Source: Pseudomonadaceae bacterium (GTDB lineage: Bacteria; Pseudomonadota; Alphaproteobacteria; UBA2136; UBA6156). From it: 13,877 bases of DNA. Numbering within the stretch: the first letter of the stretch is position 1; every line of letters starts with the position of its first letter. Positions 1 through 7,417 of the stretch are shown one piece after another. Location of the stretch: positions 1 to 13,877 of the forward strand of contig CANHVX010000014.1 of NCBI GenBank assembly GCA_947464215.1, written 5' to 3'. Under the pieces are notes generated by a model. It did not search any database, was not told where the DNA came from, and worked only from the letters and a program-made list of their open reading frames with translations. The position numbers and the translations under genes are program-made.

Positions 1-1419
1 ATAGCCGACCGGCGTTATCTCGCGCCCCAGCGGCACGACATCGAGCGCGGAGGCATAAAGCGGATGGGCGCTGTGCTGCATGCGCTCTTGGCGCGTGCGC
101 TCGTTCAGTGTGTCATACGCCATAAGGCCAACCGCCGGATGGAAGCGCGCTTTCAGTTTTTCCGGCAACACCAACAGATGGGGATTTTCCGGCAGCGGTT
201 TGCGCGCCTGGCGCACCAGCGTGGCCGTGCTGGCATAAACATAATGTTGCGGGCACCACAACGGCCCCGCCACCTGCATAAAGACCCCCGTGGGCGACCA
301 ATCCCACAGTGCGGGCTCGGCAAAGTGTGCGGGCTTGGTGGGCAGCCAACACGCCCCCCACACCGGCGACACGTGCGGATGCGGCAAGGCCAGATTGGGC
401 ACCCACGCATCTTCGGGCACCCACGACGGGCCGTTGCTGACCACGACCTCGGCCGGGTGAATATGGTGGCTGGTGACATAGCCGGGCGCCTTCACCTCGA
501 GAATGGTGCCCGCCGGTTTAGCCGACGCCACCCGACCCACCACCGCGTGCAGGCCGGCCACCGCCCGCCCGGCTTCGACCCCGCGCACCGAAAAATCGTC
601 GGCGACATCATACACCCCATTATACCCTTCAAACGTAGGGATGACCGTGACGCCTTGCAAAAACAGCTCTTCGAACCATGCGGCGCCCTGGTTGGACTCG
701 TAAAACGCCTCATACTCTTGCCCCGCCGGGCGTGATTCCCACCGGGCGACAAGGCCTTTGGCGGCGGCATCGCGCGCGGCCACGGATTCCGGCGCCACCG
801 CCCGCGCAAACAACCGCGCCACCTGCGGCAGCCGCCAGCCATCGGCGTAAAACGTGAGCGGCCGAATTTTATAGGGATAGCGCGACGGATGGGCATACGC
901 CACCTGCAACGGCCGCCCGAGCCCCGCGATTTCGGGCCCCTGCGAGGGTGCTATCTCGAGCAGTTGAAAAGTGGTGAACACCGCGTTCTCGATGTATGCG
1001 GCGCCGACCAAAGACGCCGGGACATCGGAGCAGCCCGCCGGAAACACCGGCTGCGCCCCGACACTTGGCAACGGCAACAGCCCCGTGTGCACCACGCGCC
1101 CGGCGAGATCGCGCACAAACAATGGCGCCAGCGGAAACTCATCGGCCTGCCATGGCACCGCCGCGTGCCGCGTGGCGGTATCCTTCCACACATGATGCCC
1201 GTGGGTGCACATGGTAAGCGGCAACCCCAACGGTGCCAGGCCCTGCCACTCTTCGGGCGCGGGGAAAGGGTTCATCGCCCCCAAAATACCCGCGAGCGGC
1301 GCCGCCAGGGCGGGATGTTCGCCCACACCTAAAGTCCAGCACGTGGCCAACGCGAGCAGCGGCTGCGCGGGCAGCTCGGGCTCGGCCGTGTGACGGCTGG
1401 CAGTTGGCGCATGATGCAC
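1..1419 (-). CDS. Unrecognised protein, C-terminus beyond the left edge
   Basis: An uninterrupted minus-strand frame of 473 codons runs from a GTG at 1419 to position 1 without a stop, so the C-terminus lies outside the window. An in-frame TAA lies 7 codons upstream of the GTG, leaving little freedom for an earlier start. An AAGGG about 10 bases before the GTG could be the ribosome binding site. The translation begins MHHAPTASRHTAEPELPAQP and has no obvious signal peptide or long membrane segment. It is rich in Pro, Trp and His, with clusters such as CTHGHHVW (about residue 70), SHHIHPAEV (about 320), GACWLP and LWCPQHYVY (about 360-395). I do not recognise a family. It is last in the run of co-directional genes, so it may belong to the transfer locus, but the hairpin upstream could separate it. 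The frame is secure because coding-like composition continues throughout; the function is unknown. Confidence 0.7.
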   Translation of the reverse strand, partial: MHHAPTASRHTAEPELPAQPLLALATCWTLGVGEHPALAAPLAGILGAMNPFPAPEEWQGLAPLGLPLTMCTHGHHVWKDTATRHAAVPWQADEFPLAPLFVRDLAGRVVHTGLLPLPSVGAQPVFPAGCSDVPASLVGAAYIENAVFTTFQLLEIAPSQGPEIAGLGRPLQVAYAHPSRYPYKIRPLTFYADGWRLPQVARLFARAVAPESVAARDAAAKGLVARWESRPAGQEYEAFYESNQGAAWFEELFLQGVTVIPTFEGYNGVYDVADDFSVRGVEAGRAVAGLHAVVGRVASAKPAGTILEVKAPGYVTSHHIHPAEVVVSNGPSWVPEDAWVPNLALPHPHVSPVWGACWLPTKPAHFAEPALWDWSPTGVFMQVAGPLWCPQHYVYASTATLVRQARKPLPENPHLLVLPEKLKARFHPAVGLMAYDTLNERTRQERMQHSAHPLYASALDVVPLGREITPVGY

Positions 1420-1534
1420 GGTGGCAACACCCTTTTGTTTTTAACCCCGGATGATTGCACTATGCCCTATGCGCACGGCGATGTCAGCCACATGCACCTG
1501 TGGCGATGCGGAGACTTGCTTGCCCATGAGGCAC

Positions 1535-1560
1535 CCGCACACCCCCCGCCCCGTGTGCGG
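1535..1560 (-). terminator. GC-rich hairpin abutting a stop codon
   Basis: A perfect 8-bp inverted repeat, CCGCACAC (1535-1542) and GTGTGCGG (1553-1560), encloses a 10-base loop of almost pure C on the plus strand (G on the transcript). It begins at the base right after the TAG stop of the secreted protein gene at 1561. In the minus-strand transcript no U-tract follows, so it is not a textbook intrinsic terminator. It could instead be an mRNA 3'-stabilising structure or a weak attenuator before the gene at 1419. The rest of the 141-base gap holds only a 28-codon open frame without a visible ribosome binding site. Confidence 0.4.
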
Positions 1561-3339
1561 CTACAAACACCCATCTTTGGTTTTAAACAACCCCTCCAGC
1601 CGGCGGGCAAACTCGCCCCGCGAGGCCGCCAGAGTTTCCAGCCGCTTGAGCTGCTGCTGCACGGCCGGGAGCATCACCGTGCCCACCACGACGGCCGCGC
1701 GGCGCCGGAGCTCTACGCTTTGCGGCAACGGAGCTGCCGGTTGCGCCCCCGGTTGGGCCGCCGCGCCGCTGTTGGCATCGGCCGCTTGGGTGACGAGAGG
1801 CACGCTGATATCGGCGCTTTCCAGTTGGCCCAGGGTGAACTTCAGCCGGCCCTCGACGTATTCGTAGATGTTGCGCGTGGCGGCCGTGGCGACATCGAAC
1901 GCGGACATAGCCAGATAGGCGCGCTGCGAATCTTCGTTGCAGGTGTTGACCACGTTCATGAACAGTTGAGGATCGAGGAAGGGAACCTGCTGGTTGGCCG
2001 CACAGCCTGCCGCCACTTCCAGCAGCGGGCCTAGGCCGGCTTTGTCGGTATCGATAAGGGGCGACGCCGGGAACTGAATTTTGCTGGCCACGCTGGCGTA
2101 ATCGGCCAGGGTAAAGGGTGTGATGGCCAGCGCGGTGACATCGGCCATGTCATTCCCGCTGGCTTGCTTGTCGCGGTTACGGTCACGCGAGAGCATGCCC
2201 TGCACCTCTTTGGAGAGGGCATCGAGCGGGGCGTTGATATCGGTTTGCTGGCACATGATGCCGGCGACAAAGCTTTTCACGATGGGATCTATGGACGAGC
2301 TGGCAGTGGTGCCCAGGCGCGCGATGCTGCCGGTGGCCGCCAGCTCTAGCATGGCGTTGGTGACCTGGGCCGTGATGAGGTTTTGGCGGAAGGGGTTGAC
2401 GGTTTTGCGCACGAGGCCATCGGCCACCGCGGTGCGCAAAGCATCGTGCAGCGTGTTGAGCCGCAACGGCGCCTCGGTGACCCCATAGCCCTTCTCGGTG
2501 CAGGCGGAGCTCCAGTTTTCGGTGGTGCACAGGCGCACCTGCGGCACCAACAGGTTGGGCCAGCAGGTGCCCCCCGTGCCGCCCTGCTGGCCCGCCAGCG
2601 TTTCGGGGCACATATACTTGCGCACCAGCTTGTTCACATCGGCCGCTTCGGCCTGCGCCTGGGCAAAGCTTTGGCTGGTTTGCTTCAGCACCTCGCGGGA
2701 TTTCTCGTTATACTGCTGGAGGCAGATATCGTAGGCGCGGGCCGCCTTGAGGCTTTCGACCGTGGGTGCACCTGCCGTTTGACCGCCCGTTTGCACCGTA
2801 ACATCGTCGTTGGTGAGCGTGGCCACCACCGCCGGAATACACTGATTGATATACTGCTGGCGGGCATCTTGCTGCAAGGCCGTGAGGTTACAGGCCTTCT
2901 GGAACTGTTGGTAGCGTTGGTTGCCGTAGGTATAGAGCTGCTCGAACAGGGCGGCGGTTTGCGGCAGGCTGTAGTTATAGGTTAATAAGTCGCGCGCCAG
3001 TTTGCTGTTAACATCGCGCTGGGAAAAATTCTCGAACACCTTTTTATCGTTAAACAAGGTGGCGGTGTAATCATCTTGCCCCACACCCCCACACCCTTGC
3101 AGGGCCGCCAGATCGTTCTCGGTGGGGCTGGGGGGAGTAAACGCGGGCAACCCGTCGATGGGGAGCGCACCAATGTTCAGGAAGCCGCTGCCGGGTGTAT
3201 CGGGGCGGGCTGCGGGCAGATAGGTTTGGTCGGGGGGGACATAGGGGCCCTGCGCGGGGTTATCGGCCCAGGCCATGGCCCACGGCGCCAGCAGCATAAC
3301 CCCTGCCAGCCCTGCCCGTTTGACCCTACGCCATGCCAT
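1561..3339 (-). CDS. Secreted protein with 12 cysteines, unknown family
   Basis: A 592-residue protein. I chose the ATG at 3339 because it gives a classical signal peptide: a basic start MAWRRVKR, then a hydrophobic stretch, with likely cleavage after AMAWA before DNPAQ. An ATG at 3414 would add a 25-residue Pro-rich leader ahead of it. The mature part is predicted to be periplasmic or exported. It has 12 cysteines spread along its length, in contexts such as QGCGGVG, KACN, DICLQQ, YMCPE, GTCWP, IMCQQ and a penultimate Cys at the C-terminus. The even number suits disulfide bonds. The middle is Gln- and Ala-rich and probably helical. A Pro/Ala linker near residue 525 precedes a charged helical tail. 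F-type systems encode Cys-rich exported proteins (TraN, TraH, TraU), but I see no clear match to any. The gene lies 94 bases after the sigma/ParB-like gene, and the only purine run (AGGGG) is 1 base from the ATG. Confidence 0.78.
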   Translation of the reverse strand: MAWRRVKRAGLAGVMLLAPWAMAWADNPAQGPYVPPDQTYLPAARPDTPGSGFLNIGALPIDGLPAFTPPSPTENDLAALQGCGGVGQDDYTATLFNDKKVFENFSQRDVNSKLARDLLTYNYSLPQTAALFEQLYTYGNQRYQQFQKACNLTALQQDARQQYINQCIPAVVATLTNDDVTVQTGGQTAGAPTVESLKAARAYDICLQQYNEKSREVLKQTSQSFAQAQAEAADVNKLVRKYMCPETLAGQQGGTGGTCWPNLLVPQVRLCTTENWSSACTEKGYGVTEAPLRLNTLHDALRTAVADGLVRKTVNPFRQNLITAQVTNAMLELAATGSIARLGTTASSSIDPIVKSFVAGIMCQQTDINAPLDALSKEVQGMLSRDRNRDKQASGNDMADVTALAITPFTLADYASVASKIQFPASPLIDTDKAGLGPLLEVAAGCAANQQVPFLDPQLFMNVVNTCNEDSQRAYLAMSAFDVATAATRNIYEYVEGRLKFTLGQLESADISVPLVTQAADANSGAAAQPGAQPAAPLPQSVELRRRAAVVVGTVMLPAVQQQLKRLETLAASRGEFARRLEGLFKTKDGCL

Positions 3340-3433
3340 ACCCCTATTGTGGGGCGAAACCCCTTGCCCGACAAGCGCGTGGGGCGGATTTGGGCGGCTT
3401 GGCAACCCGGACATGGTGATGTTTTGTTATTAC

Positions 3434-5605
3434 CTATTGTTTTTTATCGGATTTATCGGGGGATGTTTTGAGGGTTTGCACCCGCAGGGCGGTATGGGCT
3501 GCGGCAATTTTATCGAGCAGGGGGTGCAGTTCCATGGTCTGGCGGTGGGTGAGGTGCTGGCTGCGCAGCTGGCGTTGCGCCGACTCGAGCTGGTGAAGCC
3601 CCGCCGCCAGGCGTTCCTGCAGTGCATAAAACGCCTTGATATCCTTCATGTAATTGGCCAGCGTGGCTTCGTCGGCCTGGGTGAGCAGGTTGTGGGCCTC
3701 TATTTCGCGCTTTAGCCCCTCGACTTGCTGCCGCAGGTCTTGAATCTGGCCGGTTTGGCTGGCGATGGTGGCCTCGCGCTGGCGGGCCCATACATCGGCA
3801 TCTTGCAGGGCCGTTTCCAGCGCCTCGTGCCGTTTTTTGAGCGCCTGCGCCACGTGTGGCGCCACATGGCCCGCCACACCTGCGCCCCCACTGCTGTGGC
3901 CCCCGCCCGCCGCTTCGAGCACGGGCATGGGCGGCAAGACCGCCTGACCCGGCCGTGGCAGCCCGCTGGGGCCCATGACCACGCCGTGAGATGGCGCCAG
4001 GGCAGCCAAATTCCCGGCCGCGGCGGCGGCATACGCCTCGGCAAACTGGGGCCCGCGCCCCCACGACATGCCGTATTGGCGGATAAAATCGGCGAGTTCA
4101 TCTTGCGCCTTGACCGGTAAATCGACCGCGCTGCTGGCGTTGGTGATTTGCACCAACCCATCTTCAAACAACTGCCGCAAGCGGGGCGACGCCTTCTCGC
4201 GCACCTTGGCATAGACAATCACATTCGGGCGGCTGGTGCCCAGCCGCTCGGCGATTTTGCCCTGCGAAAGCCCCAACACCAACAGGGCGCAGATGGCAAA
4301 ATACAGCTCGACCTTATCGAGCGGGCGCACCCGGCTGTTGAGCACCACCCGCAGCTCGTGCGCGGCCGCCACCGACGGGCTCTGCCGCACCTGGCACAAC
4401 AACCGCGTATGCCCCCCCGCCCGCGCCGCCGCCACCCGCCGTTCGCCATCGACAACTGCTCCGGCCGACGTGATGAGAATGGGAGGACAATGGTCGGGAC
4501 CTTCGGCCAGCAGATGACGGATATGCGGCATATCCTCGGCCGCGATGGTGCTTATCGGGCGAAAATCTACCCCTAGACTGGTGAGCCCGCTGACCTCGCG
4601 CATCTCGAGCCCGACCAGCGGAAACTGCGCCTCTTCCTCGGCCGTGAGCACCGCCGAAATGGCGGGCGCAGCTTCGGCCCCCTCGGACTCGGCCGCGCCT
4701 TCGGCTGGGCGGCGCGTGCCCTGTTTGGCCTTCAGCGCCAGCAGGGGGCGGAGGTCGGGGAACTCGTTGCCAAACGACTCGGCGATGGCGTTGGCGCGCT
4801 CGAGCGGGGCGGCCTGCACCGCCTCTTCCAGCAGGCGCTGGGCGCGTTTGTCGTTCAGGCCCAGTTTGCGGAAATCGTAGACCACACTTTTCAAATCGCC
4901 ACCGATAAGGCGCTGGGTGTAAAACGCATCCATCAGCTCGTTCAGAATCTGGCTGGCCCGGCTATCGGTGACCCCAAAATGATAGGCAATCTCCTCAAAA
5001 CTGCTGACACCGCCCGCCTTGATGTGCTGGAGCGCCGCGCGGCGTTTGTCGTCGCGCTCGGCGGCAATAAGTTCGTTCAGCCGCCGCTCCATGAAGGCAT
5101 CTTGCGCCAGCTTCAGCCCCACGTTCACCTGCCGAGAGCGTTGCGCGCTGCTGACCTCGCCACGTAAGACCTCTTGCAGCGCCGTTTCTTGGTCGAGGTG
5201 TTGCACCAAGAGGGGCGGATTCTTGCGGAATTCGGTGCGGTCGGCCTCGGACATATCGGCCGTGTGCGCCTGCCGCGCCTGGTATTCGGGGTCGCGGTTG
5301 CGCATCTCGAGCGCCTTGCTTTCCAGCCGATTGCCAAAGAACGTGTTGAACTGCACGCTCACCACCTCGCCATCGGCCTTGGTAAACAGCGGTTGAAAAT
5401 CGCGCAGGCAGGTGAGCAGCACCTCGTAGGCCTCTTGGTGCAGATCGTCGGCGTCGAGATGGTAGTTCCGCGCCAGGCTGAACATCGCCTGACGGCGCCC
5501 GTGCAGATACTTCACCGCGCTTTTACGCGCCAGCTGATACCCTTCGTCGGCGTCTTTTAATACCCCAGCTTCGGGGTGCTTCACTTTGGGCTTACGCGGG
5601 GCCAT
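3434..5605 (-). CDS. Sigma-70-like / ParB-like / coiled-coil fusion protein
   Basis: A 723-residue cytoplasmic protein with no signal peptide. Residues about 25-105 resemble sigma-70 region 2: a helical basic start, then HLDADDLHQEAYEVLL (49-64) and FNTFFGNRLESKALEMRN (86-103). This matches the usual DLxQE and FxTY landmarks, but the Trp-rich -10-reading segment is not evident. A helix-turn-helix at about 200-228 (SSFEEIAYHFGVTDSRASQI) is placed like region 4. After an acidic/Ala linker (about 295-325) comes a ParB-like module: PPILIT then VVDGERRVAAARAGG (385-398), corresponding to the ParB GERRxRA box, with Ala where the second conserved Arg usually lies. A second helix-turn-helix follows (LSQGKIAERLGTSRPNVIVY, 446-465). 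Residues 520-580 are Ala/Gly/Pro-rich and 585-690 a coiled coil. AAGGTGAGG just upstream supports the ATG. Likely a DNA-binding regulator, or a partition-like protein; no ParA is visible in the window. The ParB-like part is firmer than the sigma-like part. Confidence 0.75.
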   Translation of the reverse strand: MAPRKPKVKHPEAGVLKDADEGYQLARKSAVKYLHGRRQAMFSLARNYHLDADDLHQEAYEVLLTCLRDFQPLFTKADGEVVSVQFNTFFGNRLESKALEMRNRDPEYQARQAHTADMSEADRTEFRKNPPLLVQHLDQETALQEVLRGEVSSAQRSRQVNVGLKLAQDAFMERRLNELIAAERDDKRRAALQHIKAGGVSSFEEIAYHFGVTDSRASQILNELMDAFYTQRLIGGDLKSVVYDFRKLGLNDKRAQRLLEEAVQAAPLERANAIAESFGNEFPDLRPLLALKAKQGTRRPAEGAAESEGAEAAPAISAVLTAEEEAQFPLVGLEMREVSGLTSLGVDFRPISTIAAEDMPHIRHLLAEGPDHCPPILITSAGAVVDGERRVAAARAGGHTRLLCQVRQSPSVAAAHELRVVLNSRVRPLDKVELYFAICALLVLGLSQGKIAERLGTSRPNVIVYAKVREKASPRLRQLFEDGLVQITNASSAVDLPVKAQDELADFIRQYGMSWGRGPQFAEAYAAAAAGNLAALAPSHGVVMGPSGLPRPGQAVLPPMPVLEAAGGGHSSGGAGVAGHVAPHVAQALKKRHEALETALQDADVWARQREATIASQTGQIQDLRQQVEGLKREIEAHNLLTQADEATLANYMKDIKAFYALQERLAAGLHQLESAQRQLRSQHLTHRQTMELHPLLDKIAAAHTALRVQTLKTSPDKSDKKQ

Positions 5606-5634
5606 GGCCTCACCTTCTTTTTCTGCCCCTAACG

Positions 5635-5658
5635 TGACACATCTGCCCCGATGTGTCA
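5635..5658. promoter_or_regulatory. Perfect 9-bp inverted repeat, operator-like
   Basis: TGACACATC (5635-5643) and GATGTGTCA (5650-5658) form a perfect inverted repeat with a 6-base spacer, centred about 40 bases before the ATG of the sigma/ParB-like gene. A third TGACA half-site lies at 5678-5682. The position and symmetry suit an operator for an autoregulating helix-turn-helix protein, or a centromere-like site for its ParB module. It does not resemble the canonical chromosomal parS sequence. On RNA it could form a hairpin, but no U-tract follows on either strand. Confidence 0.5.
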
Positions 5659-5664
5659 GCCGCC

Positions 5665-5691
5665 CACGCCCCCGAACTGACAGGGGGTGTG
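5665..5691 (-). terminator. Imperfect GC hairpin after the helicase-like gene
   Basis: CACGCCCCC (5665-5673) and GGGGGTGTG (5683-5691) are an inverted repeat with one mismatch and a 9-base loop, starting 5 bases after the helicase stop codon at 5696. On the minus-strand transcript the core is five C-G pairs with an A-C mismatch, and no U-run follows. It may mark a processing or attenuation point between the helicase and sigma/ParB-like genes. It could also be only part of the symmetric control region next to it. Confidence 0.3.
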
Positions 5692-5695
5692 ATGT

Positions 5696-7417
5696 TTACG
5701 CACCCTTGCGCGCCACCATGGCCAGCGCCTGCTGAAGCTCGGCCACAAAAGGACTTTGCGTGGGCTCGTGCCCGGTTAACATCAGCGTCTCTTCCGCCCG
5801 GCTGCACGCCAACAGCCACAGCCGGCGCTCGTGGTCGGGCTCGGCCGGCAACAGCGGCCCCTCCTTCAGCGGCCACGACGACGCCCCCATAAAGGGCATC
5901 ACCACGTGCCGAAACGCGCGACCACGCACCTCGCGCACCGGCGCCACCGTGACCAGGCTTGCCATATCGGGCATCGTCTCGTGCTGAATGCGCGGCAAGA
6001 CCTCGGCCAACTTACCCCCTAAACCCACCAGCATATCGGCCGCCAGTAGCGCCGATTCCTGCTCGGGCACCGGCAGCAGCGGCAAGACATCGGCCACCAG
6101 TGCCTTGAAAATATCGCGCGGGGGCATGTGCTGGCCGCTCCACAACATATACGCCCCCCGAAACGCCTGCCGTATCCGCGCCTGGAGCATCTGCGTGGTG
6201 GGCGATGAACCCGCCGCCAATGGCCATGGCGCGCCCTTTTCTAGCCAATTTTCCAGCGTTGAAGCCTCGGGCAGCGCCGCCCACGGCACCCCCAGCCCCA
6301 ACACCACCAACTGCACATGCGCCGCCCGCGCCTGGCCCACCAGCATATACAACACCGCCAACACCAACTGCGGGGTTGGCTCTTCCCACACCAAACGTGC
6401 GTAACTGGCCGGGTTCAGGCCCTGCTTTTGCAACACATGCACCATGTGGTTGGCCTCGGCATCGGTGCGCGTGATGACCCCCACCGTTTCGCCCCGGGCG
6501 GCCAACGCCCGACAACGCTCGACCACATAGCCTTGCTCGGCCCGCCGCTCGGCAAACATCTCGACCACCACCGCGCCCTGCCGTGTGGACGCCGTGGCCT
6601 CGGGCTTGGGCGCCCGCTGCCGCAACTGCCGCGCCATACGCCCATACACCGGCGCCAAGGTGGTCGGCATCCGATACCCCTGCGGCAACACCACCTGCGG
6701 CACACCCATCGCCTCGAGCGAGGCCAATACGCCGTGGCCCATCGCGCCATCTCGCCCGTAGGCGGTGGTGTCGTCATCGACCGCCAACACCACCTTCACC
6801 CCGTGAGCCATGTGCTGTTGCAGCCAAATAAGTTGCAGCTCGGTGATATCTTGCACCGTATCGACCAGCAACCACGTGACCTTCAGCGGCGGGACGGCGT
6901 TTTCGCGCATCGCCAGCACGTGACGGCGGATGATATCGTGGCGGTCGAGCAGGCCCTGAGATTCCAGCTGCTGCTGATAGGCCTTCACAAAGGGAAAATA
7001 GCGATCATTCTCGGGGAGCTTTTTCGCCCGCGATTTGGCCGCACGCACGATGTGCTCGGCCTCGGCCAAAGTGCCTTGAAAGCTCTGCGCCGGCATAAGT
7101 TGCCGCAGCAGCTGGCGCATCTGGTTGTTGGTGGCGCTTTTGACCGGCACCCCGTGTGCCACCAACTGGGCTGCCGCCGCTTCCACCATGGTGGACACCG
7201 CATAGGTGGGCTTATCGGATTTCAGGAACTCGGCCACCCGCGCGCCAAAAGTGAGCAGCTGCACCGTGTGTCCGGCGGCTTGCGCACGCCTCGCCTTTTC
7301 CTGCAACACGGCTGTTTTGCCACTGCCGGGGCCCCCCACAACCACCATGCTCTCGGCTGTGTTGAGCACCTGATTCTGCCCGGCATTCCAGACCACGGAC
7401 GCTGACATCGCCATCAT
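5696..7417 (-). CDS. UvrD/Rep-like SF1 helicase with degenerate motifs
   Basis: A 573-residue protein with the outline of a superfamily-1A (UvrD/PcrA/Rep) helicase. Visible landmarks are a Q-motif-like WNAGQNQ (10-16), Walker A GGPGSGKT (28-35), a motif II position LLVDTVQD (183-190), a motif III-like AVDDDTTAYGRDGA (212-225), a motif IV-like LPQGYRM (244-250) and a motif VI-like RRLWLLACSRAEETLML (531-547). Several key residues differ from the family. The motif II catalytic Glu (DExQ) is Thr, the motif III Gln is Thr, and motif V (usually HxxKGLE) reads APVREVRGRAF. ATP binding therefore looks possible but hydrolysis and unwinding are doubtful. It is shorter than typical UvrD (about 720 residues). 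Its ATG overlaps the transglycosylase stop in an ATGA, implying translational coupling. It may be an ATP-dependent DNA-binding factor of the transfer locus; its role is unknown. Confidence 0.8.
   Translation of the reverse strand: MMAMSASVVWNAGQNQVLNTAESMVVVGGPGSGKTAVLQEKARRAQAAGHTVQLLTFGARVAEFLKSDKPTYAVSTMVEAAAAQLVAHGVPVKSATNNQMRQLLRQLMPAQSFQGTLAEAEHIVRAAKSRAKKLPENDRYFPFVKAYQQQLESQGLLDRHDIIRRHVLAMRENAVPPLKVTWLLVDTVQDITELQLIWLQQHMAHGVKVVLAVDDDTTAYGRDGAMGHGVLASLEAMGVPQVVLPQGYRMPTTLAPVYGRMARQLRQRAPKPEATASTRQGAVVVEMFAERRAEQGYVVERCRALAARGETVGVITRTDAEANHMVHVLQKQGLNPASYARLVWEEPTPQLVLAVLYMLVGQARAAHVQLVVLGLGVPWAALPEASTLENWLEKGAPWPLAAGSSPTTQMLQARIRQAFRGAYMLWSGQHMPPRDIFKALVADVLPLLPVPEQESALLAADMLVGLGGKLAEVLPRIQHETMPDMASLVTVAPVREVRGRAFRHVVMPFMGASSWPLKEGPLLPAEPDHERRLWLLACSRAEETLMLTGHEPTQSPFVAELQQALAMVARKGA

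Noticed and set aside
64..735. Plus-strand open frame of 223 codons at the left end
   Set aside because: It is Arg/His/Gly-rich and opposes the long partial minus-strand frame (1-1419), which has better composition and continues to the edge.
1441..1527. 28-codon minus-strand frame in the gap before the left-end gene
   Set aside because: It has no ribosome binding site, no motif and is too short to separate from chance.
1561..3339. Assignment of the Cys-rich protein as TraH on the basis of GCGG
   Set aside because: Only a four-residue motif agrees; length, surrounding residues and the rest of the protein do not match what I know of TraH.
6317..7405. Long plus-strand open frame (362 codons) opposite the helicase-like gene
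   Set aside because: Its translation is His/Arg/Gln/Gly-rich with no motifs, and the opposite strand encodes a recognisable helicase over the same bases. It is a by-product of GC-rich codon use.
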